Below, piece by piece: positions 1 through 7,998 of a DNA stretch of 64,000 nucleotides (the stretch's first letter is position 1; each line of letters begins with the position of its first letter). A program made the position numbers and the translations under genes. The stretch is from Clostridia bacterium (lineage in GTDB: Bacteria; Bacillota_A; Clostridia; Oscillospirales; CAG-272): contig JAFSUU010000064.1 in NCBI GenBank assembly GCA_017445115.1, forward strand, positions 4,557-68,556, written 5' to 3'. The notes under the pieces were generated by a model that was given only the letters and a program-made list of their open reading frames with translations, was not told where the DNA came from and did no database searches.

Positions 1-473
1 GGCTGCCGCGCGACGCCGCACGTGTATTTACGCTTAGCAAAGAAAAGCTTATGGCGGACCATTTCGACCCCGAGTATTCCGCGTGGAACAAGGACGGCGT
101 GATATTTGACGAAATGCTCTCAAAACTGTTTCCGTTTTCTTTGAACGGCGTTATCTGGTATCAGGGCGAGAGCGACACGACGACGTATGAGGGCGAGATC
201 TACGACGAAGAGCTTCTCCGTTTTATAAAAACTGTCAGAGAAGGCGTTTTCGACCCGGCTCTTCCCTTCGCCGTCATACAGATCGCCGATTACGACGGAA
301 GGCGCGAAGACGACCCGGACGGCTGGACGTCGATCCAGGCGGCACAAGAGCGCGCGGTCGGAAGAGACGCGAACGCCTCGCTCATTGTATCGAAAGACGT
401 GTGCGAGAGCGGATATATCCACCCGACAAAGAAGACCGAGCTTTCGATAAGAGCCGCAAAGGCGCTCGTATAA
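1..473 (+). CDS. Sialate O-acetylesterase-like protein, C-terminal part
   Basis: The reading frame is open to the left edge, so only the C-terminal part (about 157 codons) is in the window. The stretch GVIWYQGESDTT and the late DxxH-like motif YIHPTKKTEL match the SASA (DUF303) carbohydrate esterase family, in which WYQGE is a core block and a C-terminal Asp-x-x-His supplies catalytic residues; here the His lies in the IHP motif. Family members remove acetyl groups from sialic acids or from plant xylans. The first in-frame ATG (base 51) is internal to the conserved domain and is not the true start. It ends just before a strong hairpin terminator. Substrate cannot be decided from this fragment. 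Confidence 0.75.
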   Translation, partial: LPRDAARVFTLSKEKLMADHFDPEYSAWNKDGVIFDEMLSKLFPFSLNGVIWYQGESDTTTYEGEIYDEELLRFIKTVREGVFDPALPFAVIQIADYDGRREDDPDGWTSIQAAQERAVGRDANASLIVSKDVCESGYIHPTKKTELSIRAAKALV

Positions 474-480
474 AAAACAA

Positions 481-505
481 GGCACTGCTTTTCGCAGTGC
501 CTTTT
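481..505. terminator. Rho-independent terminator, bidirectional
   Basis: GGCACTGC (481-488), loop TTTTC, GCAGTGCC (494-501), then TTTT. The upstream side is A-rich (AAAAAACAA), so it can also stop minus-strand transcripts of the EAL gene that ends at 524. Confidence 0.85.
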
Positions 506-523
506 GATATTCTTTATATTTCG

Positions 524-2434
524 TTATTCCGCCTTCTGCAGAAATTCCCTGAGCTGTTCTATCGGCACGGGGCGCGAATACTTGTATCCCTGCAGATACG
601 AAGCGGACATATCCTGACAGCGCTTTTCGTCCACGTCTGTTTCAACGCCTTCATACAGGATGGAATATTCCATATCCTTGAAGATATGCGCCAGATTTTC
701 GACGATCCTTCCCGCACGGTCGCCCGTTCCGCTCGCGATCACGAGAGATCTGTCGAACTTGATGATGTCGAAGGGCAGCTCCATTATCTTCTGCATATTG
801 GAATAGCCTGTCCCGAAGTCGTCAAGATAGAACTGGATGCCTTTGTCGCGAAGCTCCTCGACCTTTTCCTTCATTATCATAAAGTCCGCTTCGCTGCTGG
901 ACTCCGTGAGTTCTATCGCGATCTTATCGCCGGATATGCTGTTGCCGTCGATTATCTTTGTGATATCTTCGCAAAAATCTTTGTCCTTGAGTTCAAGTGC
1001 CGAAACGTTCACGCTTATACGTTCGATACTGTATCCTTCCTCGATAAGCTTTCGTATCTCGCGGCAGGTCTTGTTGAGTATGATCTCCGTCAGCACGTGG
1101 ATAAATCCGTGGCTTTCCGCAAGCGGTATGAACTCGTCCGGATATACTATTCCCGTCCTCTCAAGGTCAAGACGCATAAGAGCTTCCGCGGTGTCAAACT
1201 TGAAGGCTTTGAGATTGAACACCGGCTGACAGAATGCGAGCACACGCGGATCGTCCACGTCACACTTCTTGAAAATATCCGTCAGTTCGCGAAGGATATA
1301 CTCTTCTCTGTTGTAACGCTCAATGTTCTCAGAGCTCACTCTGCAGACGGTATTTTCCGGCTGAGAGTTTACAACGCTCTTAATGAGGCTGGCATATTCG
1401 TTTCTGCGGCTTATCTCATCATTAGACTCGCCGACTACTATTTTGTACGGCAGATGAAGCCTTTGATACTGCTCTTCAAAGTTTGCAAGTATCCTTTCGA
1501 TCCGCTTTTCATAATCGGGATTGTACTGTTTCGGAGCTACCAGTACCACGTGACCGTTGCTCAGCTGGAACAAGACGCCTTTTTTGAAATATTTTGCGGA
1601 AAATTTTCTGGCGAGCCGGCTTAGTTCCTCGGGAAACTCTTTTCCTTCTTCATCGAAATCCGGCAGAAGAAGGCTGAGGAAAACGAACTCCGACTTTTTA
1701 CCGTACATATTCCGCACCATTTCTTCCATCGCCCTGATGTCGACAGTCCCGAGCGTTACGCTGTACGGATTGGAATGCATGATATACAGCATGGCGATCG
1801 TAGGGAAGACGAACGTCATCGTCGTCAGCGAAGACTGATTCAGAGCCAGCTGTATGAAACGAATTGCTACGGAAACGATCATTGTCCCGTAAAAGCCGTA
1901 AAGGATACGCTTGTAAACAAGATGTCTGATCTGAGTCATAAGGATCGCAAGCAAAGCGATGAACAGAATATAACCGATCACGAATACATTACTTCTGCCT
2001 GTGACCGTTCCGTCTTCGGCGATACGGAAGCCCGTGCCGGTCAACGAAAGGATAACGTCGATACCGACGGTCACGGTAAACAGCGTGACGGCGATGATTG
2101 CAACGGCTCTCGCTTTTTTATGTTCCATACCTGAGGCCTGAGTCGTATACAGTGCGAACAGAAACAGAACGTCGAGCAAAAGCATCTGATATACAACGCG
2201 AAGCACATATATCAGAGCAACAGGTGAAGAATCACCTTTTGCAAGCAGAAAATGATAGAGGATATTGACCAGCGCGGCGACCGTCAAAGAAGCGATCACG
2301 TTGAGAAAAACGTGAAAACTGCGTGTCCTGACAACGTAAGCCGTCGAAAGCAGAATAACGATGACCGCGCAAATGGCGATAACGCCAACGTCGCCCGCGA
2401 TATTGTAATTATCGAAAAGGTCAACTTGCAGCAT
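524..2434 (-). CDS. Membrane-bound EAL-domain c-di-GMP phosphodiesterase with degenerate GGDEF
   Basis: N-terminal half has several hydrophobic segments (about 6-7 membrane helices), followed by a degenerate GGDEF-like region in which the signature is replaced by LSNGH, and a complete EAL domain. EAL hallmarks seen: EALMRL, NVSALEL, ELTESS, DDFGTGYS, and EGVET near the end, so c-di-GMP hydrolysis is expected. The chosen ATG at 2434 is preceded at a good distance by AAGGAGAG (2445-2452); a longer in-frame start at 2479 lacks a ribosome binding site. Stands alone; a terminator lies on each side. Likely a sensor of an intramembrane or cytosolic cue that lowers c-di-GMP. A second EAL protein is at 59372. 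Confidence 0.9.
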   Translation of the reverse strand: MLQVDLFDNYNIAGDVGVIAICAVIVILLSTAYVVRTRSFHVFLNVIASLTVAALVNILYHFLLAKGDSSPVALIYVLRVVYQMLLLDVLFLFALYTTQASGMEHKKARAVAIIAVTLFTVTVGIDVILSLTGTGFRIAEDGTVTGRSNVFVIGYILFIALLAILMTQIRHLVYKRILYGFYGTMIVSVAIRFIQLALNQSSLTTMTFVFPTIAMLYIMHSNPYSVTLGTVDIRAMEEMVRNMYGKKSEFVFLSLLLPDFDEEGKEFPEELSRLARKFSAKYFKKGVLFQLSNGHVVLVAPKQYNPDYEKRIERILANFEEQYQRLHLPYKIVVGESNDEISRRNEYASLIKSVVNSQPENTVCRVSSENIERYNREEYILRELTDIFKKCDVDDPRVLAFCQPVFNLKAFKFDTAEALMRLDLERTGIVYPDEFIPLAESHGFIHVLTEIILNKTCREIRKLIEEGYSIERISVNVSALELKDKDFCEDITKIIDGNSISGDKIAIELTESSSEADFMIMKEKVEELRDKGIQFYLDDFGTGYSNMQKIMELPFDIIKFDRSLVIASGTGDRAGRIVENLAHIFKDMEYSILYEGVETDVDEKRCQDMSASYLQGYKYSRPVPIEQLREFLQKAE

Positions 2435-2626
2435 TAGTCCTGGTCTCTCCTTATGCAAAGTTTTGACAATTCGCACCATTTTGCAAACAAATATATAATT
2501 ATTTTATCATATATTTACAAAAAATTCAAGCGTCAAAAGCATTTTTTATAAAAACTATTATCACTCTTTGGAAACGTGCGTGACCGTCAGTAAAACGATC
2601 GGCAAAAATACGGAAGGCAGCAATGT

Positions 2627-2652
2627 AAAAAAGGCGCTGTTAAAACAGCGTC
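2627..2652 (-). terminator. Rho-independent terminator after DUF3794 gene
   Basis: On the minus strand GACGCTGTT-TT-AACAGCGCC is followed by TTTTTT. It lies 12 bases past the stop of the gene at 2664-4181. Confidence 0.85.
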
Positions 2653-2663
2653 TTTTCCGTTTG

Positions 2664-4181
2664 TCATACTATTATCACAGGTTTCCCCTTTTCAGCCGTA
2701 TCGCCGTCGAAAGAATTGTTCTTATAAAGCTTCACACGGTCGGCACGGTATTTTTTTGAGACGTTCCATACGTCTTCGTCCTTTTCCGGATAATATACCT
2801 TTATGCAGGGGGACGCACCGTCGGCAGTCGATTCGCCGAGTTTTATAGTCGAAAGCATTTTGACCTTGCGTTTTTTGCAGAGCGAATAAGTTACTGTCAC
2901 AGGGCACGACGCCTCGATGACGTTGCCTGAGATCTTCACCGCCGCGTCTCCCGGCGAGCAGGTGACCATTCCGCGAATATCCTGCACCGAGATACCCTCC
3001 GGAGCCTCGGCAATTTCTACGCGAAGCGGCATTTCGATCTCCTGAGCAAAGATCTCGCCGCCAGAATTCATAAGAGCTCTGACTTTCACCGTACCCGCCG
3101 CCGCGAGCTCTCCGTCGATTATCGACAGCGAAGACTGGCATGATGCCGGAGACACGTCGAGAAGGACCGCGTCCCCGGACTGTACTTTCAGCTCCGCGGA
3201 ACCCTCGACATCAACTCGTTTGACGCCGAACGCGATCATCTCCGGGACTTCCAGATCTCGGTATTCGTTTTCAGATTCATAATCGGTCGAATACGCATCG
3301 GTGCAGACGCTTGAGTCGTCGCTCGCACTCGCTTCCGCTTCGAGGTCATATTCGACGCTGACGTTGAATTTTCCGCCGTCCGAGTCTGACGGAGTGACAC
3401 TCACCGAAGCCACCCTTCCCCATGCGCAAGCGTCTGTCAAGGGAACGTCGCTTTCAACCGGGACCACGGTTTCAAACGGAATAGCGCACGTTCCTCTCGA
3501 GTAACCGTCCTCTGTGGAAAATACGCATTTTACGTTGACCGTTCCCGTCACTCTTACGCCTCCGTCTGTAACTGAAGCGCCGGTGACGTTAAGAGTGCCG
3601 TCGCAAAGGATCGCTTTTGCGCCGTCTTTTGCCGTCATTTCTCCCGATACGCTCTCCGTTGTACTGCCGCGTCGCCTTACGACGCACGAGATCTCCTCCG
3701 TCAAGCGCTCGATCCCGAGACCTGAATCGGAAACGACTCTTCCATCTTTGTCGAGGACCGTATCGTCGTGTTCGACGGTATCGTCTCCGGTCACGTGAAA
3801 TCTTAGTTTGCTCTTGATATTGAGGCTCCTCGGCCCCGTTGCACGGCACGTCACACCCTCGAGCTGAGTGTCGACAAAGATCCCGTCCGTTCCGTTTGCA
3901 GGCGATGAAAGCGCAGTATCGGCGGAATATTCCGCGACAAGCGGCGCAGATGACAGCGCGCCGTCATCTCCCGCATACACGACGTTATATGAGAGAGTGC
4001 CGTCAAGTTCAAGCGCGCCGCCGTTCAGAAATTTGCCCTCCGGAAGCGCGGACGCGGTGACGTACAGCAGCCTCTTTATCTCCGGCATATAATCCGGGAG
4101 CGTAAAGTCATTCGAGACGTCGCTCCCGAACGAAGTATCAAACCTGATGACGGAGATGTTGTCTGTTCCGCCTGTATTCAT
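2664..4181 (-). CDS. SipL-like DUF3794 (SPOCS) protein with C-terminal LysM-like domain
   Basis: 505 residues. Opens with the block DFTLPDYMPEIKRLLYV, typical of the DUF3794/SPOCS fold, with further SPOCS-like beta-rich segments in the middle; the last about 45 residues (EDVWNVSKKYRADRV ... GKPVIIV) resemble a LysM motif. This order matches SipL of Clostridioides difficile, which binds SpoIVA during spore coat assembly; that role is inferred from the family. No signal peptide, consistent with action in the mother-cell cytoplasm. Start supported by GGAGGT upstream of ATG 4181. Monocistronic with its own terminator. Its presence suggests a spore-forming lineage. Confidence 0.8.
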   Translation of the reverse strand: MNTGGTDNISVIRFDTSFGSDVSNDFTLPDYMPEIKRLLYVTASALPEGKFLNGGALELDGTLSYNVVYAGDDGALSSAPLVAEYSADTALSSPANGTDGIFVDTQLEGVTCRATGPRSLNIKSKLRFHVTGDDTVEHDDTVLDKDGRVVSDSGLGIERLTEEISCVVRRRGSTTESVSGEMTAKDGAKAILCDGTLNVTGASVTDGGVRVTGTVNVKCVFSTEDGYSRGTCAIPFETVVPVESDVPLTDACAWGRVASVSVTPSDSDGGKFNVSVEYDLEAEASASDDSSVCTDAYSTDYESENEYRDLEVPEMIAFGVKRVDVEGSAELKVQSGDAVLLDVSPASCQSSLSIIDGELAAAGTVKVRALMNSGGEIFAQEIEMPLRVEIAEAPEGISVQDIRGMVTCSPGDAAVKISGNVIEASCPVTVTYSLCKKRKVKMLSTIKLGESTADGASPCIKVYYPEKDEDVWNVSKKYRADRVKLYKNNSFDGDTAEKGKPVIIV

Positions 4182-4255
4182 AAGTATTTTACCTCCAAAC
4201 GCATTTTTATATCATTATATTAATGCATTCGGAAGAGTATTCTCAAAATGAGAGT

Positions 4256-5044
4256 TCAAATAAGCTTTTCAAGCGCCGACGCTACTCCGTCATGGTCGAA
4301 ATCATCCGTAATGAACGAGAATCTGCGTTTGATTTCCTCCGGAGCGTTTCCCATCACGACGCCGAGTCCGACCGCTTCGAGCATTTCGATATCATTATAA
4401 TTGTCTCCGATAGCGACGGCCTCTTCGGGCGCGATGCCCAAATGGCGGCAGAACAGTTTTACCGACTCCGCTTTGTTTACTCCTCTGTTCATTATTTCCA
4501 CGAGGATATCGGACGATCTGACGGCGTTGACTTCCGGAAAAGCCGCGCTGGTCTTTTTATCTACCTCGGCGCTACCGCCCGGATCGCAGATACAGAGCAG
4601 TTTGTGCACCGTCGCTCCTCCTACGGAATCGACCGTGCCTTCAAGTGCGTACGATTCGATTATTTCTTCTTCGCGTATGACTTTAGGATCGCTCTTGTCC
4701 TTGACGTACCATTCGTCTCCGGTATAAATGCACCACGTCGCCTTAAGACGTTCCGACTCAATATAGTTTATCAGCCTCCTGACAGTCGAAATATCGATCC
4801 CGTTTTCGTAAACGGTCTTTCTGTTCTCATCAAGGATCAAAGCGCCGCTGCACGTTACCATCGGAAAATGAAAACCGTTCTTATCCATGATCGGATAGAT
4901 ACCCGACGGACTTCTTCCGGACGCTATCACAAACTTCACGCCTTTCTCCTGCAGAGCGAGAACGCTCTCCCTCGTCTTCGGCGTAACAACAAGTTTCGAA
5001 TTAAGGAGCGTTCCGTCTATATCGCAAAATACTATTTTATACAT
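4256..5044 (-). CDS. Cof-type HAD-family phosphatase
   Basis: 262 residues. Motif I is FCDIDGTLLNSK with both catalytic aspartates, motif II is VIASGR, the Lys of motif III and the acidic motif IV GDNYNDIEML are present, and a large C2-type cap separates them. These are the marks of the Cof/YidA subfamily, which dephosphorylates sugar phosphates and flavin or pyridoxal phosphates; the substrate is not readable. GAAAGAGAG precedes the ATG at 5044. No operon partner: the next gene on this strand, upstream, ends beyond a hairpin. Confidence 0.88.
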   Translation of the reverse strand: MYKIVFCDIDGTLLNSKLVVTPKTRESVLALQEKGVKFVIASGRSPSGIYPIMDKNGFHFPMVTCSGALILDENRKTVYENGIDISTVRRLINYIESERLKATWCIYTGDEWYVKDKSDPKVIREEEIIESYALEGTVDSVGGATVHKLLCICDPGGSAEVDKKTSAAFPEVNAVRSSDILVEIMNRGVNKAESVKLFCRHLGIAPEEAVAIGDNYNDIEMLEAVGLGVVMGNAPEEIKRRFSFITDDFDHDGVASALEKLI

Positions 5045-5158
5045 CGTTCTCTCTTTCTTTGCCGCTGTTATTGCACAACCTGTAACATCATTTATATTCT
5101 ATCACAATACCGCCTGGTAAATCAAGGCGATATCTGTTTGAATCTGTGAAAACATAAT

Positions 5159-5178
5159 CCCGTTTCAAATGAAACGGG
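5159..5178 (-). terminator. Hairpin terminator after metallophosphoesterase
   Basis: CCCGTTTC-AAAT-GAAACGGG. On the minus strand the T-run is interrupted (ATTATGTTTT), so efficiency is uncertain. Confidence 0.6.
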
Positions 5179-5189
5179 ACAATTTATAA

Positions 5190-5876
5190 TCACTTATCGC
5201 TGTACGAACCCCAGGAATCATCGCGCTCCTTGTACCGTGTGACGCGAATGAGATCGCCTCGCTTTTCCGTAGGATAATCAGCCTCCGGAATTTCAAACGT
5301 ATACCTTTCGGAAACGTTGATTATGCGGGTACCGTTCAGTTCACATTCGCGTTTTGAGGACACACTGTACCGCAAATGTGTATGTCCGTGAAGAAAATAC
5401 GCGGGGCGGTACTCTTCAATTAGTTTTACAAACGCTTCAAAGCCTCTGTGCGCTGTGTCATCAAGATCGCCGTACCCTCTCGGAGGAGCGTGGGCGATGA
5501 TAATGTCGACACCTCCGCACTTCTTTATCGCGCGGCGAAGCGAATTAACGCGGCGCTGCATCTGCGCTTCGGTGTACTGATGCGGACCGGGATGATACCA
5601 CATACATCCGCCGAGCCCGAGGATTCTCACGCCGTTGAATACTACGAGATGCCCGTCGATGTCGTCGCAGCCTTCGGGAGGATATGAATCATAACTTCCG
5701 TCGTGATTGCCGTGAACATAGAGAAGCCTTCCCCGCCCCATCGTGACGAGGAACGTGAGATATGACGCTTTCAGGTCTCCGCAGGAAAGAATAAGGTCGT
5801 AGTCGTCAAGTCTGCCCGGTTGGTAATAATCCCAAAGGGCCTGACTTTCCTCGTCAGATACGGCAAGTATCTTCAT
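5190..5876 (-). CDS. Calcineurin-like metallophosphoesterase
   Basis: 228 residues. Metal-binding motifs in order: an N-terminal strand ending in SDEES where the usual D-x-H is altered, LSCGDLK (GD motif), VHGNHDGSY (GNHD), IIAHAPPRG, and FLHGHTHLRY (GHTH). The fold is the YfcE/UPF0046-like phosphoesterase group; the missing D-x-H histidine is odd because it usually ligates the first metal. GGAGG (5884-5888) in the end of the upstream gene drives the ATG at 5876, three bases after that gene's stop, so the two are co-translated. Substrate unknown. Confidence 0.82.
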   Translation of the reverse strand: MKILAVSDEESQALWDYYQPGRLDDYDLILSCGDLKASYLTFLVTMGRGRLLYVHGNHDGSYDSYPPEGCDDIDGHLVVFNGVRILGLGGCMWYHPGPHQYTEAQMQRRVNSLRRAIKKCGGVDIIIAHAPPRGYGDLDDTAHRGFEAFVKLIEEYRPAYFLHGHTHLRYSVSSKRECELNGTRIINVSERYTFEIPEADYPTEKRGDLIRVTRYKERDDSWGSYSDK

Positions 5877-5879
5877 GCG

Positions 5880-7826
5880 TCAATCCTCCGTTTCGGCAGG
5901 GATATCGACGAGATGCGCTCCGAGTTCGCGTACAAGGGGCCTCGACATGGGAAGCAGTTCGTCATATTTCGGTATGCGTCCTTCGACAGCGTCGGAGAGG
6001 CGGTCCATCTGAAGTATTTCAAGGGACGACAGCGGATTTTCGCCGTCAGAGATCAAGCTTCCGTCCTGAGCTGTCATCTTTATCGAAAACGGATCGAACG
6101 TTCCCGCTCGAAGATCGTTTATCAGTGTATCCGCGAGATATTTTACGCCGTACGGAACAAGGTCGGATACAGTCACGTCGATGACGCCGCTGTCCATGCC
6201 CCACCAATAATTCACCGCTTCCGAAAGATCTTTTTTCTCAATGGTCCCGGCAAGGATCGTACGGACTATTTTTTCATAGAGCTTTCCCCATACCCAGCAC
6301 GGAGATGCAATGGGGATAAACTCGTCCTTGGAATTGATATAAAACGTGCCGTATCCGCGCTCGAGATATCTCACTCTGGGGACCGGAACGTCCCGATTTG
6401 AGATAACCCGGACTCCTCTGTCCTGAAGCGATCTTACCGGATCTCCGGACATACTGCTCCACTCAAGATATACCTTTGCGCGCGGATTCGTCATCCGTAC
6501 GCCGAGCGCAAAAGCGTTTATCGACGCCGGTACCCCGAGTATGGGATAGGAGCCGACATATCCTACAAGATTATTGTCGGCGAGCGCGCCGGCGATCAAT
6601 CCGGTGATAAACTTGCCCTCATACGTCCGGCAGTAATAGCTTCTCACGCTTGACAGCGGCTGGCAAGCAGAACAGTTGAAAAATTTGACCTTCTGATATT
6701 TGACCGCCGCCTTCAGAGTCGGTCCGAGAAGAAGCGGAGTGGTAGTAAAGACAAGATCCGCGCCGTCAGATACCGCTTCATCAAGCAATACCTGCGCCTC
6801 ATCGGGCGAATCCGCGTGATAATAGTTTTTGACGCCCACCGAATCCGGAAGAGTTGACGCAAGATGGGACGCGCCCTTTGCGTGGCCTTTCGTCCAGGGG
6901 CTTTTTTCCTCGTCCTGCTGATAGACGAACGCGACGTTGAGATGCTTCGGTCCTCCGGCTATCAGTTTGCTGATGACTCCTTTTTTCTCTTCCTCGTTCG
7001 GTATCGTTTTGACCGTTATGGCGGAAGGCTCGGAAGACGCCTGTACGTCTCCCCAGAGCGTAGACAGCGCTGATTTCAGCTCGGTCTGCGTCATTTCGCA
7101 AAGCTGTTCGTACGGATATACTTTAAGAAACAAGAGAAGCGCATCCTCGGGCAGAAGCTCTTTCTCTCTTCCTCCGAGCTCTGTGAACGCTTGCTTGAAG
7201 AGATGGTAGCACGAGGCAAAACGGTGTTTTTCATCCTCGCTCCACTCCTCGTTCTGCTTCTTTCCTATCCCGGAATACAGTTTTGCATAATCCCCCGGCT
7301 TTCTGAACTGAACGTCATATATCCCGGTCGCCTTATGGAAGTCCACAAACTCGTAATACGCGACGACTCTCGGATCCGACATATCAGTCGGGAGGATCCG
7401 GAATACCCTTGCGGGTATCCTTACCGCGCCGAAGTATTTAAGCACGCTCGCGCGTTTATTTCCTTCCTGGACGTAGAAATCGCCGAGATACTCATAACAT
7501 TCGATAGGATCTCTGATGCCGGTATCGGAAAGGTGCGCTTCGCAAAGTGCCATCCACTTCATGGCAAATTCGCTTTCAATATCGGGCAAAGGCAAGAATG
7601 AAGCGGAAAAAGCGCTGATCCTTCCTTTTGTCTTAGTACCGATTATGCGATCGGCAGGGATATCCTGTACCGGAAGTTCGACCGCGGAGAGCAAAGACGC
7701 CTCCGGATATTGCTCGTTCAGCACTGCGGGGTACGGATCTTTTCCCGCGGTCTCGAGCCGTTTTTTCTCCTTTTGCCCCATGTGCATGGCGCGGAGATAT
7801 TCTTCATTTATATTTGTTTGCAGCAT
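5880..7826 (-). CDS. ParB-like / BMP (PnrA-like) fusion protein without signal peptide
   Basis: 648 residues. Residues about 50-170 resemble a ParB/Srx-type fold (VQDIPADRI and the box YVQEGNKRASVLKYF). Residues about 290-580 form a BMP/PnrA-like periplasmic-binding fold (LNVAFVYQQDEE, KGHAKG, DLVFTTTPL, KFITGLIAGAL, VGYVGSYPI, PYGVKYLAD). Normal BMP proteins are secreted lipoproteins that bind nucleosides for ABC uptake; here there is no signal peptide, lipobox or membrane segment, so the protein should be cytosolic. No permease or ATPase genes are nearby. It shares an operon with the phosphoesterase downstream. A ligand-sensing regulator or nucleoside-responsive enzyme is a guess; no function is established by the sequence. 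Confidence 0.75.
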   Translation of the reverse strand: MLQTNINEEYLRAMHMGQKEKKRLETAGKDPYPAVLNEQYPEASLLSAVELPVQDIPADRIIGTKTKGRISAFSASFLPLPDIESEFAMKWMALCEAHLSDTGIRDPIECYEYLGDFYVQEGNKRASVLKYFGAVRIPARVFRILPTDMSDPRVVAYYEFVDFHKATGIYDVQFRKPGDYAKLYSGIGKKQNEEWSEDEKHRFASCYHLFKQAFTELGGREKELLPEDALLLFLKVYPYEQLCEMTQTELKSALSTLWGDVQASSEPSAITVKTIPNEEEKKGVISKLIAGGPKHLNVAFVYQQDEEKSPWTKGHAKGASHLASTLPDSVGVKNYYHADSPDEAQVLLDEAVSDGADLVFTTTPLLLGPTLKAAVKYQKVKFFNCSACQPLSSVRSYYCRTYEGKFITGLIAGALADNNLVGYVGSYPILGVPASINAFALGVRMTNPRAKVYLEWSSMSGDPVRSLQDRGVRVISNRDVPVPRVRYLERGYGTFYINSKDEFIPIASPCWVWGKLYEKIVRTILAGTIEKKDLSEAVNYWWGMDSGVIDVTVSDLVPYGVKYLADTLINDLRAGTFDPFSIKMTAQDGSLISDGENPLSSLEILQMDRLSDAVEGRIPKYDELLPMSRPLVRELGAHLVDIPAETED

Positions 7827-7944
7827 TATATTTATCCTTTAAGGCTCAGTGTCAATTCAATAGCCGTTCAATATCAGTATATCAAAGTATGTCCGCTATT
7901 GCAAGCTTAAAATGCATTTTCGCGCCGTCATTACCGACGCGCAC

Positions 7945-7979
7945 AAAACCCGCCGGAACGGCAAAGCCGTTGCGGCGGG
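7945..7979 (-). terminator. Rho-independent terminator after the SpoIIE gene
   Basis: On the minus strand CCCGCCG...AACGGC-TTT-GCCGTT...CGGCGGG with one internal mismatch, then TTTTGTGC. It ends the long minus-strand locus that starts near 23.4 kb. Confidence 0.85.
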
Positions 7980-7998
7980 CTTTAAGATCGATCATAAC

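Noticed and set aside
401..1624. 407-codon plus-strand ORF over the EAL gene
   Set aside because: Antisense shadow of a gene with clear EAL motifs; no ribosome site or known fold.
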